Positions 1 to 8,312 of a stretch of 11,372 bases of DNA are shown here, one piece after another. This DNA comes from CAIOJG01 sp964477455. GTDB lineage: Bacteria; Patescibacteriota; Patescibacteriia; Magasanikbacterales; GWA2-37-8. The notes below the pieces were generated by a model. That model did no database searches and was not told the DNA's origin. It was given only the letters and a program-made list of their open reading frames with translations. The stretch is taken from NCBI GenBank assembly GCA_964477455.1, contig CAYZHG010000037.1, positions 1-11,372 of the forward strand, given 5' to 3'. Made by a program: the position numbers and the translations under genes. Numbering within the stretch: position 1 is the stretch's first letter; each line of letters opens with the position of its first letter.

Positions 1-1199
1 AGCAATCCAGTTTCTGCCCAAATTTCCAAATAACCCCAATCGAAATTTGGAGTAGTAATGGTAGTTTTAAATATCGGACTATAAACTGAAATGTTATCAC
101 CAAGGCCACTTCCTAAAATTGGATGTAATTTTATCTTATCCAATATTTTTGGCAGTAAAAGCATTCTACTCATCGAACTGTCTTCGATTTGTGGACTGGC
201 AATACTCTGTAAGCGTAATCCAAATAATTCCAAACCAAAGCTTTGACCACGAGTGGCCAATGTGTGAGACGCAACAAAAATTAAAATAAATGCAATAGTT
301 GCGCTAACCGAAACTATTAGCCAGCGTTTCAATTTTGTAGTTGAAAATAAGATTAAAATCCCTAACGCTAAGGCTAATATATAAATTCTAGTTAGGTTGT
401 TGGCTAAAATAAATAATAAACTAAATAAAATTGATATATTAATTTTACTAACGGAATTTTTTATAATATCGCCAATAAAATACAAAGTTAATGGTATGAG
501 TAATAAATGTTCGTTTAAAACTAAGCGGAAATATCCAGAATTTAAATCGGTAATTTTCCCTAATGCCACATCGCGGTACCAATGATAGTAACTATCTTGT
601 AAAACAAACAGCCCTGAGGATAATCCAACTTGAGTTAATAAAATTAGTAAGGCGTTTCCAAAAATAGTGGCAAAAATTGCTTTTTTGCACAATTCACGAA
701 AACCGACAGATGGCCATAGTTCACGAAGTGGAAAATAATATAATAAAAATAAGTAAGGAATAAAATCAGCAAATATGGCTGAGCGGGCATGATTCATATA
801 GAAGCCACGTAATGCAGACAAACCGGCAGCAAAAATTAAGGTTATAATAAATGCCTGGTCAATTCTAAATCGTTTAAGAAAATTTATTTTTTCCGAAATA
901 AACTTTTGGATAAAAAATATGGAAGTTGAGATCAAAAGTAAGGCGGTTCGTAAAGATATAAAACCAAATTTTAAATACCCGCTAGAGCCACCTAATAATA
1001 TTTCAATAGCAACTATATACCAGCCGCGTTCATCTTTTTTTAATATTAAATATGCGGTTAATGCTAAAATTAAAAAAGACACCAGAGTGTTTATAGGGTG
1101 TTGTGCTTGCAGTGGAGTGACTGGGGAATATAGAAATGAAAATAATCGAACGCCAAAATAAAGAATAAGTAGTTTGGTAGTCGTTATTTTAGTATTCAT
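1..1199 (-). CDS. O-antigen ligase/polymerase-like membrane protein (C-terminus cut off)
   Basis: This reading frame is open from an ATG at 1199 to the window edge, giving 399 residues with no stop. The product is strongly hydrophobic, with about ten candidate membrane helices (for example around residues 36-53, 62-70, 85-97, 116-128, 176-192, 231-243, 256-286 and 293-311). Near the end it carries HPILGSGLGD (359-368), followed by a YLEIWAETGL segment (390-399). This pattern is typical of the Wzy_C/O-antigen ligase family, which joins or polymerises lipid-linked surface glycans on the outer face of the cytoplasmic membrane. The start lies 13 bp after the methyltransferase stop, so it is probably the last visible gene of the operon. 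There is no clear ribosome binding site. Ligase and polymerase cannot be told apart from sequence alone, and the exact substrate is unknown. The missing C-terminus lies outside the window. Confidence 0.8.
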   Translation of the reverse strand, partial: MNTKITTTKLLILYFGVRLFSFLYSPVTPLQAQHPINTLVSFLILALTAYLILKKDERGWYIVAIEILLGGSSGYLKFGFISLRTALLLISTSIFFIQKFISEKINFLKRFRIDQAFIITLIFAAGLSALRGFYMNHARSAIFADFIPYLFLLYYFPLRELWPSVGFRELCKKAIFATIFGNALLILLTQVGLSSGLFVLQDSYYHWYRDVALGKITDLNSGYFRLVLNEHLLLIPLTLYFIGDIIKNSVSKINISILFSLLFILANNLTRIYILALALGILILFSTTKLKRWLIVSVSATIAFILIFVASHTLATRGQSFGLELFGLRLQSIASPQIEDSSMSRMLLLPKILDKIKLHPILGSGLGDNISVYSPIFKTTITTPNFDWGYLEIWAETGL

Positions 1200-1212
1200 A
1201 ATAAAATTGTCA

Positions 1213-1923
1213 CTAATTCTTCGCGGTTATTCGAAAAAAAACTTCGTCCACCTCTAATCCGTACTTTTTTATTTCATTAAGTTGAAAGCGCTTGAATACG
1301 GGAATTAATTCTACATCCCAATCTATATTTTGTAGTCTTTGAACAAAATCACGTCCATATAGGCGTACGTGATCATCTTGACCAAAACGACGTAAACATT
1401 CGGCCGGAGTCGCAGATTGGTCTTCTTCGGTTTTTTCTAAATCCCAATGAACAGGAGTCTGTAAAATAGTTTGACCTTGTGGTTTTAAAACTCTTTTAAT
1501 TTCTCTCATCGCTAGCTGGTCGTCTGCCACATGCTCTAAAACATGGTTGGCAATGACAACATCAAAAGTTGCGTTTGAAAAAGGGAGTGCACAGACATCG
1601 CCTTGAACATCAACATCACTACGATTTAAATCAAGCGTGGTGATTTGAGCGGTAAATGATTTTTTTAAAAATTGTGTTAATGGTTGTTCTGGAGCGATGC
1701 AAAGTATTTTTGCTTTATCAATAAATGGAAAATTTTTCAGCATAAGGGCGATAAGACGATGTCTTTCTAAACTTCCGCAAAATGCACAGCGTGCAAACGG
1801 TCGCTTGTTGACTACGCCGGCAGAAAAAAAACGTCTAGCTTTATGTCCACAACATGCACATTCCACATTATTTCCAATGGCGACAAAATATTCCAAGACA
1901 GATTTTATACGAGATAAAATCAT
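1213..1923 (-). CDS. SAM-dependent methyltransferase with N-terminal zinc ribbon
   Basis: This 236-residue protein has two parts. Residues 22-50 hold two CxxC pairs (C22/C25 and C46/C49), a likely zinc ribbon. From about residue 72 there is a class I methyltransferase fold of the Methyltransf_11 type: ILCIAPE as motif I, TLDLN as the acidic strand 2, GDVCALPF, then FDVVIANHVLEH and the REIKRVLKPQG helix-strand. Motif I lacks the usual GxGxG glycines, as seen in some members of this family. The C-terminal FGQDDHVRLYG (180-190) is a familiar segment of methyltransferases found in surface-polysaccharide loci. It starts 7 bp after fmt and ends 13 bp before the O-antigen ligase-like gene, so a role in glycan modification is a reasonable inference. 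The substrate is unknown. The stop codon is TAG. Confidence 0.82.
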   Translation of the reverse strand: MILSRIKSVLEYFVAIGNNVECACCGHKARRFFSAGVVNKRPFARCAFCGSLERHRLIALMLKNFPFIDKAKILCIAPEQPLTQFLKKSFTAQITTLDLNRSDVDVQGDVCALPFSNATFDVVIANHVLEHVADDQLAMREIKRVLKPQGQTILQTPVHWDLEKTEEDQSATPAECLRRFGQDDHVRLYGRDFVQRLQNIDWDVELIPVFKRFQLNEIKKYGLEVDEVFFRITAKN

Positions 1924-1930
1924 ATTAAAT

Positions 1931-2833
1931 TTAGTTAAGCAGGTTTTTAAAGCCGTTGATAAAATCTTCAGCGCTCATCGGTCCTTTTCCTTCCATTTGT
2001 ATTTTTAATATTTCAATAGCCGTATCGTCTTTGCAACCCGCTAAAAGTTTTTTATTATGAGCAACAATTTTTCCGACTGGTACAATTTCATCTGTTGGTT
2101 TAATTGCTAGAAGCTTCATTCGCTTATCGTCTAGTATTGTCCAAATTCCAGGCCATGGTGTAAGACCGCGATATTGATTGTAAATTTCGGTAGCCGTTTT
2201 GTTCCAATCAATTTTGCCGTCATCACGTGTGAATTCTTTACAAAAAGTCGCCTCATCATGTTCTTGAACTTTTGGTGAAATTTTTCCATCAACAAAATCA
2301 AGCACCGTTTTAATCAATAAATCTGGTGCAATCGTTAACAATTTAACATCTAATTCCTCGAACGTATCGTTGACATCAATCGCTACTTTTTCTTGTCTCA
2401 AAATATCACCATGATCCATTTTTTCATCCATCAACATTATTGTGACACCCGTTTCTTTTTCACCATTAATTAAAACTGATTGGATAGGGGAGGCACCGCG
2501 ATATTTTGGCAATAAAGATGTATGAACATTTATTGAAGCTTTTTTAGCAGTTTCTAAAACAGCCTTTGGGATGATCAGTCCGTATTGACAGGTAATATTA
2601 AAATCTGCCGATTCAGGAAGAATATAAGATTTTAAAGTTTCCGGTTGCTCGATTCTCAAATTATATTTTTGAGCGATAACTTTTACTGGCGATGGTTGTA
2701 TTTCTTTTTTTCTACCAACTGGACGGTCTGGTTGAGTAATAACAAGTTTTATTTGAAAAAGACCACTATTGATTAGTGATTCTAAAATGTGGGCAGAAAA
2801 ATAGTGGGTGCCAAAATAGACAACAGAAATCAT
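1931..2833 (-). CDS. fmt: Methionyl-tRNA formyltransferase
   Basis: This enzyme transfers a formyl group from 10-formyltetrahydrofolate to the amino group of Met on initiator tRNA, in the cytoplasm. The 300-residue length is close to that of typical Fmt (about 310-315). TQPDRPVG (33-40) and PSPVK (47-51) match the substrate-binding part of the N-terminal Rossmann-like domain. INVHTSLLPKYRGASPIQ (101-118) contains the catalytic Asn102 and His104, and MDHGDIL (139-145) contains the catalytic Asp140; these correspond to N106, H108 and D144 of the E. coli enzyme. LTPWPGIWT (224-232) begins the C-terminal tRNA-binding domain. It follows def by 2 bp, the common def-fmt arrangement, so formylation and deformylation are made together. 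No Shine-Dalgarno sequence is visible before the ATG. Confidence 0.96.
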   Translation of the reverse strand: MISVVYFGTHYFSAHILESLINSGLFQIKLVITQPDRPVGRKKEIQPSPVKVIAQKYNLRIEQPETLKSYILPESADFNITCQYGLIIPKAVLETAKKASINVHTSLLPKYRGASPIQSVLINGEKETGVTIMLMDEKMDHGDILRQEKVAIDVNDTFEELDVKLLTIAPDLLIKTVLDFVDGKISPKVQEHDEATFCKEFTRDDGKIDWNKTATEIYNQYRGLTPWPGIWTILDDKRMKLLAIKPTDEIVPVGKIVAHNKKLLAGCKDDTAIEILKIQMEGKGPMSAEDFINGFKNLLN

Positions 2834-2835
2834 AA

Positions 2836-3336
2836 TTATAATTCTTGCTCAGATGCCTTTAATTTTTGTAATTTTCTAGCTTTTTCTATAAATAAAGTTC
2901 CGTTTAAGTGATCTACTTCATGCTGGACAATACGTGCGGGAAAATCTTTAGCTTTGAATTCAATTTTTTCACCAAATTGATTTAAAGCCTGGACTACTAT
3001 ATTGGTATATCGTTTTACTTCTCCATAAACAAGCGGTACCGATAGACAACCTTCAATATCCCAAGCTTTTAAAATTGACGTTTTTTTCCAAACTGGATTT
3101 ACTAATATTAAGTCTTCATTTTTGTTGAGAGGGGAAAACTTTTTGGCAATTACGCAAAGTTGTAGTGATTCTCCGACTTGTGGGGCGGCAATTCCGACAC
3201 CGTCTTTCACATACATAGTTTCGGTCATGTCCAAAATAAGTTTTTTGATAGTTGGGGTCGACAATTCAGCCACTGTAAGATCGCGGCCTTTTTTGTGTAA
3301 GATTGGATTTGGTTCTAAGGTAACTTCTAACAACAT
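2836..3336 (-). CDS. def: Peptide deformylase
   Basis: This metalloenzyme removes the formyl group from the N-terminal Met of nascent proteins at the ribosome exit. Counting from the ATG at 3336 it has 166 residues. All three family motifs are intact: GVGIAAPQ (46-53), EGCLS (95-99, with metal ligand C97) and HEVDH (139-143, with ligands H139 and H143 and catalytic E140). The frame stays open upstream to a TTG at 3372, which would add 12 residues. I prefer the ATG because MLLEVTLEPNPIL is where deformylases normally begin, and the ATG falls 1 bp after the priA stop. The TTG lies inside priA and would add an unrelated hydrophobic tail. It is followed by fmt after 2 bp, so the two are almost certainly cotranscribed. 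No Shine-Dalgarno sequence is seen. Confidence 0.95.
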   Translation of the reverse strand: MLLEVTLEPNPILHKKGRDLTVAELSTPTIKKLILDMTETMYVKDGVGIAAPQVGESLQLCVIAKKFSPLNKNEDLILVNPVWKKTSILKAWDIEGCLSVPLVYGEVKRYTNIVVQALNQFGEKIEFKAKDFPARIVQHEVDHLNGTLFIEKARKLQKLKASEQEL

Positions 3337-3337
3337 A

Positions 3338-5188
3338 TTAAAAAGATAAAAGATTATTTGGGTTAGGGTCAAATTTCCAATTTTCTGGGATATTTTCCGC
3401 TATAAATTTCGTAAGTTGTTTATACTTTTCAAAGCTTATTTTTATCACAATACCGTGCCAATGTTGCCCCTTGGCGTAGCTAGGTGAAAACGGTAATGGA
3501 TTGGATATTGTAATATCATGACGAGTTTTAGTCAAGGTTTGTAGGTGGTCGTAAAGGCCGATGGCAGCCAAGCGAGACTCTTCAAATGTTTTTTCGCCAT
3601 TGTAAATTCGAACTAGGTAGCTAAATGGTGGATAAGAAAATAATTTTCTTTCTTGTAATTCTTTATCATAAAAACCCTGTGGTTGTGATAAATTGGAAAA
3701 AACATGATGTTCTTTGTGTCCAGTCTGAATTAGTAGGTGGGCCGTTGGAGGTAAATGAAACTGGGTATCACGCAGTTGTTCCCACAAATTTTCGGATACT
3801 TTGTATTCTGGTATAAAAAGTGAACTATCTGCATCTATAAACGCCATCAATTTAATTTTGCTCCAATCTATTTTATCCCAGGCCATTTGAGTGCCGATAA
3901 TTATTTTATCATCCTTAAAATTTTTATCATAAATTGTGGCGGTGTCACTATCGATGCGTATTATCTTTTTGTCTAAATTCTTTTTAGCTAGTTCTTTTTC
4001 TAAAGATTGAGTGCCGACACCGTACATTACCATATTGGAACCTCTACATTTTGGGCAAGTTAAAAACATTTTATTTTTTAAATTGCAAAAATGACAATCT
4101 AGAGTAGAAGTATTTTCGTGATAAACTAACCCACGCTGACACTGTGAACACTTGGCTACATATCCACAATCGCGACAGCCGGTATAGGCGCTACTACCTT
4201 TACGATTTAAAAATAAAAATATATCTCCAGAACCACAATTGGCAATGGCATCGTCCAATTGTAAACTAAAAAATCCATAATTACGGCCACGACGCTCTTC
4301 TTTCATGTCTACTATCGTCAGATTGGGATTGAGCACTGAAATTTCCTGTTGATTAGTGTAAACTTTGTGCTGAGCAAAATACCAACTTTCCACACTTGGT
4401 GTGTGAGTGGTCAAAATACATTTTGCTCCGTGAGCATGGGCGAGCATCATCGCCGCTTCACGTACTTGCATGCGTGGAGCCATTTCCGAGCTTTTGTGGT
4501 TTGCGCTAGCTTCATCATCTACGATGATAGTTTGCAAATTGCTCCAAGGCATAAATAGCGCCCGGCGTGTACCAACAACCAATTTGATTTCCTCAGTTCT
4601 AATTTTAAACCACAAATCAAAAAGTTCTTTTTCTGATAAATCAGTATTTATAATTGTCGGATGTAATCCTGCGGGGAAATTGAGATCTTCCGCCGCTTTG
4701 GCATCTGGTACCAAAATTAAAGTTTGTCCAGAAATAGATACTAATTCATTTAATAGTTTATTTCGTTCGTCTAGATTGTTGTACAATTTAATTTCTGGTT
4801 TTTGTCTTTCTGCCGGTTTCAATCGATCGGCATTTGGGATGGAAATTTTCTTTATTTTTGTTTTTTTCAAAGGTGGTAAACAAGTCTGTAAAATAAAGCC
4901 TAAAGGGGTATTGTAGAATTCACTTATTTCTATCGCAAACCCAAGTTGTTTTAATGTCAGGGCCGAATTTTCCCAAATAATATTTTCAATGGATTTTAAT
5001 TTTCCTTTAGCCTCTTCTGATTCGTTTTCTTTAAACTCGGTAACTAAACCAAATACTAGTCGATTGCGAAAAGGAACGTTTACCAATTGTCCGATTGTAA
5101 CTTGTTTTTTTAATTCTAGTGGCACTAAATAATCCAATTCAGAAATTTTTCTTGGCATGCGTCGAATTAGTGCTACTTTTGCGATCAT
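3338..5188 (-). CDS. priA: Primosomal protein N' (PriA) lacking ATPase/helicase motifs
   Basis: PriA recognises stalled forks and starts replisome reloading. This 616-residue protein is shorter than E. coli PriA (732). The N-terminal DNA-binding domain is recognisable (LVNVPFRNRLVFGLVTEF, 35-52). The zinc-binding region has all eight cysteines (C338, C341, C347, C350, C365, C368, C378, C381). Other family landmarks remain: GTRRALF (206-212), TPS (263-265), LFLNRKG (325-331), GVGTQ (390-394) and IGTQM (431-435). The catalytic parts are gone. There is no Walker A GxTGSGKT near residues 135-155, where the alignment to E. coli seems to have a deletion. The DEEH box reads DDEA (224-227). The QVAGRAGR motif VI region is replaced by an unrelated stretch (about 470-480). 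I infer a non-helicase loader or scaffold; helicase-less PriA proteins are known in Actinobacteria. It starts 6 bp after the LigB-like gene and ends 1 bp before def. Confidence 0.9.
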   Translation of the reverse strand: MIAKVALIRRMPRKISELDYLVPLELKKQVTIGQLVNVPFRNRLVFGLVTEFKENESEEAKGKLKSIENIIWENSALTLKQLGFAIEISEFYNTPLGFILQTCLPPLKKTKIKKISIPNADRLKPAERQKPEIKLYNNLDERNKLLNELVSISGQTLILVPDAKAAEDLNFPAGLHPTIINTDLSEKELFDLWFKIRTEEIKLVVGTRRALFMPWSNLQTIIVDDEASANHKSSEMAPRMQVREAAMMLAHAHGAKCILTTHTPSVESWYFAQHKVYTNQQEISVLNPNLTIVDMKEERRGRNYGFFSLQLDDAIANCGSGDIFLFLNRKGSSAYTGCRDCGYVAKCSQCQRGLVYHENTSTLDCHFCNLKNKMFLTCPKCRGSNMVMYGVGTQSLEKELAKKNLDKKIIRIDSDTATIYDKNFKDDKIIIGTQMAWDKIDWSKIKLMAFIDADSSLFIPEYKVSENLWEQLRDTQFHLPPTAHLLIQTGHKEHHVFSNLSQPQGFYDKELQERKLFSYPPFSYLVRIYNGEKTFEESRLAAIGLYDHLQTLTKTRHDITISNPLPFSPSYAKGQHWHGIVIKISFEKYKQLTKFIAENIPENWKFDPNPNNLLSF

Positions 5189-5194
5189 AGTTAT

Positions 5195-5986
5195 TTAAAT
5201 AACAAAATTGGCAGTTAAATAGCCAACCCCAAAAGGCGCCTCGTACGAGTGTTGATGATATGTATAATTAATGTTTTGTAGTATACCCATTAAAATTAGA
5301 AAGGTTCTAAACCCACATTCAGAGGAATTTTTTACAAATTCTGCTTCTAATTGTAGCATGCCAGAAACATTTTTATGAGCTAACAATTCCTGAATTTTCT
5401 CATCAAATTTCGTACCGGCAGTATGAAATCCGGCAGGGGAGTTGGTAGTTAATGCATGTGATAGGTCGCCTGAGGCGATAACAGCCACACGTTTGTTGGT
5501 GTCTAAAATAGTTTCTTTAATGAGGTGACCAAAATCAAGATGAGATTTCCAATCTAAACCACAAAAACTAATTGGTATTAATTTAATATCTGGCAAATGT
5601 TGAGTGAGATAAAATAAAGGTACAGCACAACCGTGATCCAAAGTTGGTTCACTAATCATTGTAGTTGGAATTTTTTCTTCTTTAGTTTTTTCTCGAATCG
5701 TTGCAGACAAATTCATTTCTCCTTTGAAACTAAGTTTTGTTGTTAAATCTCCAAATTCTTTTAAATCTGTTTGAAATTCTGGGCAAACGTTCATAATAAA
5801 TGCATCATGAAAATAAGCTCCGTGTGAAGAAATAATAATCAATATATCTGGTTTGGATAAATATAATTCTTCCTCCATTTTTTCTAAGGTAACTTTAGTC
5901 TTGTCTAATTTTTTCAAAATATCTTTTCCAATACTTGGAATTAATAGTGGAGGATGCGGCGTGATTGCCGCGTATACTAGCGACAT
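5195..5986 (-). CDS. LigB/MEMO-like class III extradiol dioxygenase superfamily protein
   Basis: This 263-residue protein belongs to the LigB/MEMO superfamily, whose AmmeMemoRadiSam B and fused A/B members are common in bacteria and archaea. The motif TPHPPLLIP (9-17) opens the protein and supplies His11. SSHG (53-56) supplies His55, and HSYEAPFGVGY (246-256) supplies Glu249. These sit where the His/His/Glu iron ligands of LigB-type dioxygenases lie. DHGCAVPLF and SGDLSHAL are further conserved blocks. The intact triad suggests metal binding. The true reaction of MEMO-like proteins is not settled, and aromatic ring cleavage seems unlikely in this setting. No AMMECR1 domain or radical-SAM partner is visible within the window. 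It lies 17 bp after the D,D-peptidase gene and 6 bp before priA. No Shine-Dalgarno sequence is seen. Confidence 0.82.
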   Translation of the reverse strand: MSLVYAAITPHPPLLIPSIGKDILKKLDKTKVTLEKMEEELYLSKPDILIIISSHGAYFHDAFIMNVCPEFQTDLKEFGDLTTKLSFKGEMNLSATIREKTKEEKIPTTMISEPTLDHGCAVPLFYLTQHLPDIKLIPISFCGLDWKSHLDFGHLIKETILDTNKRVAVIASGDLSHALTTNSPAGFHTAGTKFDEKIQELLAHKNVSGMLQLEAEFVKNSSECGFRTFLILMGILQNINYTYHQHSYEAPFGVGYLTANFVI

Positions 5987-6003
5987 AGGGTTTAGTTAAT
6001 AAT

Positions 6004-8220
6004 TTAAGGTTTGGTAGCTAGAATTGTTTTGGTAGACGCAATCCATTCAGCCACTTTGTTTGGTTCAACAAAGCGGTTGGCATAATCTGGATTCCCCATT
6101 GTAATTAGTACGTATTGTTTTTTATCTTTATTATTTTGGAATAACATTATTAAATTTGATCCGGCTTCATCGATATACCCAGTTTTACTAGCCAAAATTT
6201 TATAATTTTTACCTGCTTTTTCAACTAATTTATTGGTATTTTTAATAGTGTGGCTAGAAACTTTGTCTTTATTTAAGACTTCCTTAAATGTATATGATGT
6301 TAGGCCGACGACAGCTTTTATTTTTTCGTCTTTAAATGATTTAATGAAAAGTTTTAATAAATCACGCGGTGTGGATTTGTTTTTTTCGTTTAGACCAGTA
6401 ACATCGGACACTTTTGTATTATCCATGCCCCATGTTTCTAAATTTTTGTTCATCAATTTTATAAAACTAGATTCATCCAAACCAGTTGCCAGCGCTAGCA
6501 TACGACTAGTATTATTGGCAGAACCTACCAACATAGCGGCAAAAGCATCTTTAGATTTTATTTTTTCACCATCTTTAATTTTTAAATTTCCACCTTCAAC
6601 ACCGTATTTTTTATTACTGTATGTAAAGACGGAATCAGGTTTATATTTCTCGTTAATTACTGTCAAAGCAGTAACGAGTTTGGTAAGTGAAGCCATCGAA
6701 CGTTGAGTGTCGATATTTTTTCCCGAGACAATGCGACCACTTGGATATTCAGCCAATAAATATGCCGGTAATTTGGAGCCATAAAGATCCACCACAGCAA
6801 CTTCGGAATCGCCCAAAAATTTGTCTTTTGAATTTACTAGATTCGAATTTAAGAAGATCTTTTCGCCATCGGGAATAGTCATTAAAGTTTTGAAATCCAC
6901 CGGAATAACGTTTTCTTTTTTATAGCCCATAGCGCTAAAAGTATCTGCATCTGCTAAAAGTCGTTTTTTATCTTTTTCAATAACATAAACTTGATTACTG
7001 TCATTATCTTTTAACAACAAGCCATCTTTAATTTCTGGAGCCGCATAAACAATGGGAAATTTAGACAAGTCCGCTTTTTTGTGTTTTTCAACTGGAACAT
7101 TGCTATAGTTGGCTGAAATTAAATTCTTTTCAGCAATAGGGTAAAAGTTGTTATCTTTTAAAAAATAAAATTTATTGTTGAGGTCGGTGATCTGATAAAT
7201 TACCCCAATAGGGGCAGTAGAGGAGGCAGTAATTACCGGTCCACTTAAATAACCAAGAAGATCGGACGATGTAACCTCGATAGTTTCGTCAGGATAATAA
7301 CCCAATTGACGAACAGTAGCTTCGGATTCAAATGGACGTAAAGTATCGTAATCTAATAAATAAAATTTACCGTCCTCTGTTTTTAAAATGGAATAATTTG
7401 GCAAAGAAATATCAGGGCCAGATTCATAATTGGTAAGTTCGGATTCAGCAACACTCACCACCATTTTTGGATCAGCCCTTGAAATCAAGACGGCCATGTT
7501 TTTGAATTTGCGTTTTCTTCCATCTTGAATCATCCAAACATCAGTAGAAGTTGATGTAGTATCACTGCTTTTTACTAAAGTACCGTTTGGATAATTTTGA
7601 CTAAACCATGTTTGCCAAATTCGCCAGAAATTTTTATTTCCGTGCAAGTGCGGAGTGTAAGTATACAAAAATGCTGTTGCCCAGCTTTGAGGTGTAACTT
7701 CGGTATTATCGATAGATAAAAGCGACCCCTTCTTTTTAATAATCGAATTTGTGTCTTTATTCGCATAATACCAGCGCATAATGCCACCAGCGTCATCAAC
7801 TTGTTTTGCGAATCCTTTGTGTTTAGCTACTTTTGGATCACTACGATCACAGCTATCACAAACGGCATAGCCGGTAGCCCAATCCAATTGTTTTTGAGCG
7901 GGGGAGTCGTCGGTAATCAAACTCTGTTCTTTTTGTAATGTAACCAGTAGATATTTTGGGTTGACTTGGTTGGTTTGAGAGGAATCATAAATAATACCGG
8001 CCGCTGTGCGCATGTTGCCGTTTAGATCTTCAGTTTGGTAGGTAGCCAAATAACTACCGCGATCTTCTAAAAATTTTTGGATATCAGAAATCATCCAGCC
8101 TTGATAGTCAAACATTTCATTATCGGAAATGATAAATTGAGGGTTGAAATCGGCTTGAGCTAAAGTTAATTCCGGTAATAATAACGTTAAAGTCAACAAA
8201 AAAATTAGTATTTTTCGCAT
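6004..8220 (-). CDS. Secreted D,D-peptidase (S11) with lysozyme-like N-domain and four repeats
   Basis: This 738-residue protein has several modules. Residues 1-23 form a signal peptide, with a likely cut after AQA. Residues 24-210 resemble a lysozyme-like domain: NPKYLLVTLQKEQSL (88-101) offers Glu98 as a candidate acid, and YTPHLHGNKNFWRIW (188-202) closes it; C121/C124 form a CxxC. Residues 228-457 hold four related units starting near 228, 286, 351 and 411, with a pattern like VWxIxDGxKRxF and GYxxExxxxV, probably beta-rich wall- or surface-binding repeats. Residues about 470-735 are a serine D-Ala-D-Ala carboxypeptidase/PBP5-like domain with SLTK (511-514), SAN (567-569) and KTG (679-681) intact. 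I infer that it trims peptidoglycan outside the membrane and may also cut glycan. Peptidase activity is well supported; the N-domain activity is tentative. It is the first gene of the operon, with a promoter just upstream. Confidence 0.9.
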   Translation of the reverse strand: MRKILIFLLTLTLLLPELTLAQADFNPQFIISDNEMFDYQGWMISDIQKFLEDRGSYLATYQTEDLNGNMRTAAGIIYDSSQTNQVNPKYLLVTLQKEQSLITDDSPAQKQLDWATGYAVCDSCDRSDPKVAKHKGFAKQVDDAGGIMRWYYANKDTNSIIKKKGSLLSIDNTEVTPQSWATAFLYTYTPHLHGNKNFWRIWQTWFSQNYPNGTLVKSSDTTSTSTDVWMIQDGRKRKFKNMAVLISRADPKMVVSVAESELTNYESGPDISLPNYSILKTEDGKFYLLDYDTLRPFESEATVRQLGYYPDETIEVTSSDLLGYLSGPVITASSTAPIGVIYQITDLNNKFYFLKDNNFYPIAEKNLISANYSNVPVEKHKKADLSKFPIVYAAPEIKDGLLLKDNDSNQVYVIEKDKKRLLADADTFSAMGYKKENVIPVDFKTLMTIPDGEKIFLNSNLVNSKDKFLGDSEVAVVDLYGSKLPAYLLAEYPSGRIVSGKNIDTQRSMASLTKLVTALTVINEKYKPDSVFTYSNKKYGVEGGNLKIKDGEKIKSKDAFAAMLVGSANNTSRMLALATGLDESSFIKLMNKNLETWGMDNTKVSDVTGLNEKNKSTPRDLLKLFIKSFKDEKIKAVVGLTSYTFKEVLNKDKVSSHTIKNTNKLVEKAGKNYKILASKTGYIDEAGSNLIMLFQNNKDKKQYVLITMGNPDYANRFVEPNKVAEWIASTKTILATKP

Positions 8221-8258
8221 AAATATTTTTTTAGTACCTTCTATATATATTATACGTA

Positions 8259-8287
8259 ATTATACCATGATTTTGTTTCATTGGTAA
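8259..8287 (-). promoter_or_regulatory. Extended -10 promoter of the seven-gene operon
   Basis: On the minus strand TGGTATAAT (8267 to 8259) is a perfect -10 with the TGn extension. TTACCA (8287-8282) matches four of six -35 bases at a 17-bp spacing. The peptidase ATG lies about 40 bp downstream. A second TATAAT occurs 10 bp further down (8249-8254) but lacks a -35 match. AGAAGG follows it, about 16 bases before the ATG, which is too far for a normal ribosome binding site. Confidence 0.65.
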
Positions 8288-8312
8288 AGGTTATTGGGGC
8301 TGAAATATGTTG

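Noticed and set aside
397..1161. Short plus-strand open frames opposite the O-antigen ligase-like gene
   Set aside because: They are antisense to a continuous 399-residue membrane-protein frame with family motifs and have no recognisable features.
3337..3372. TTG start extending def by 12 residues into priA
   Set aside because: The added residues have no place in the deformylase fold, and the ATG 1 bp after the priA stop is the better start.
1697..4916. Plus-strand frames opposite the methyltransferase, def and priA
   Set aside because: They lie fully or largely inside strongly supported minus-strand genes and show no domain character.
6233..7799. Plus-strand frames and a 74-codon minus frame within the D,D-peptidase gene
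   Set aside because: All overlap a gene with an intact signal peptide and catalytic motifs.
8249..8254. Second TATAAT as a separate promoter
   Set aside because: No -35 box lies at 16-18 bp, while the TATAAT 10 bp upstream has both an extended -10 and a partial -35.
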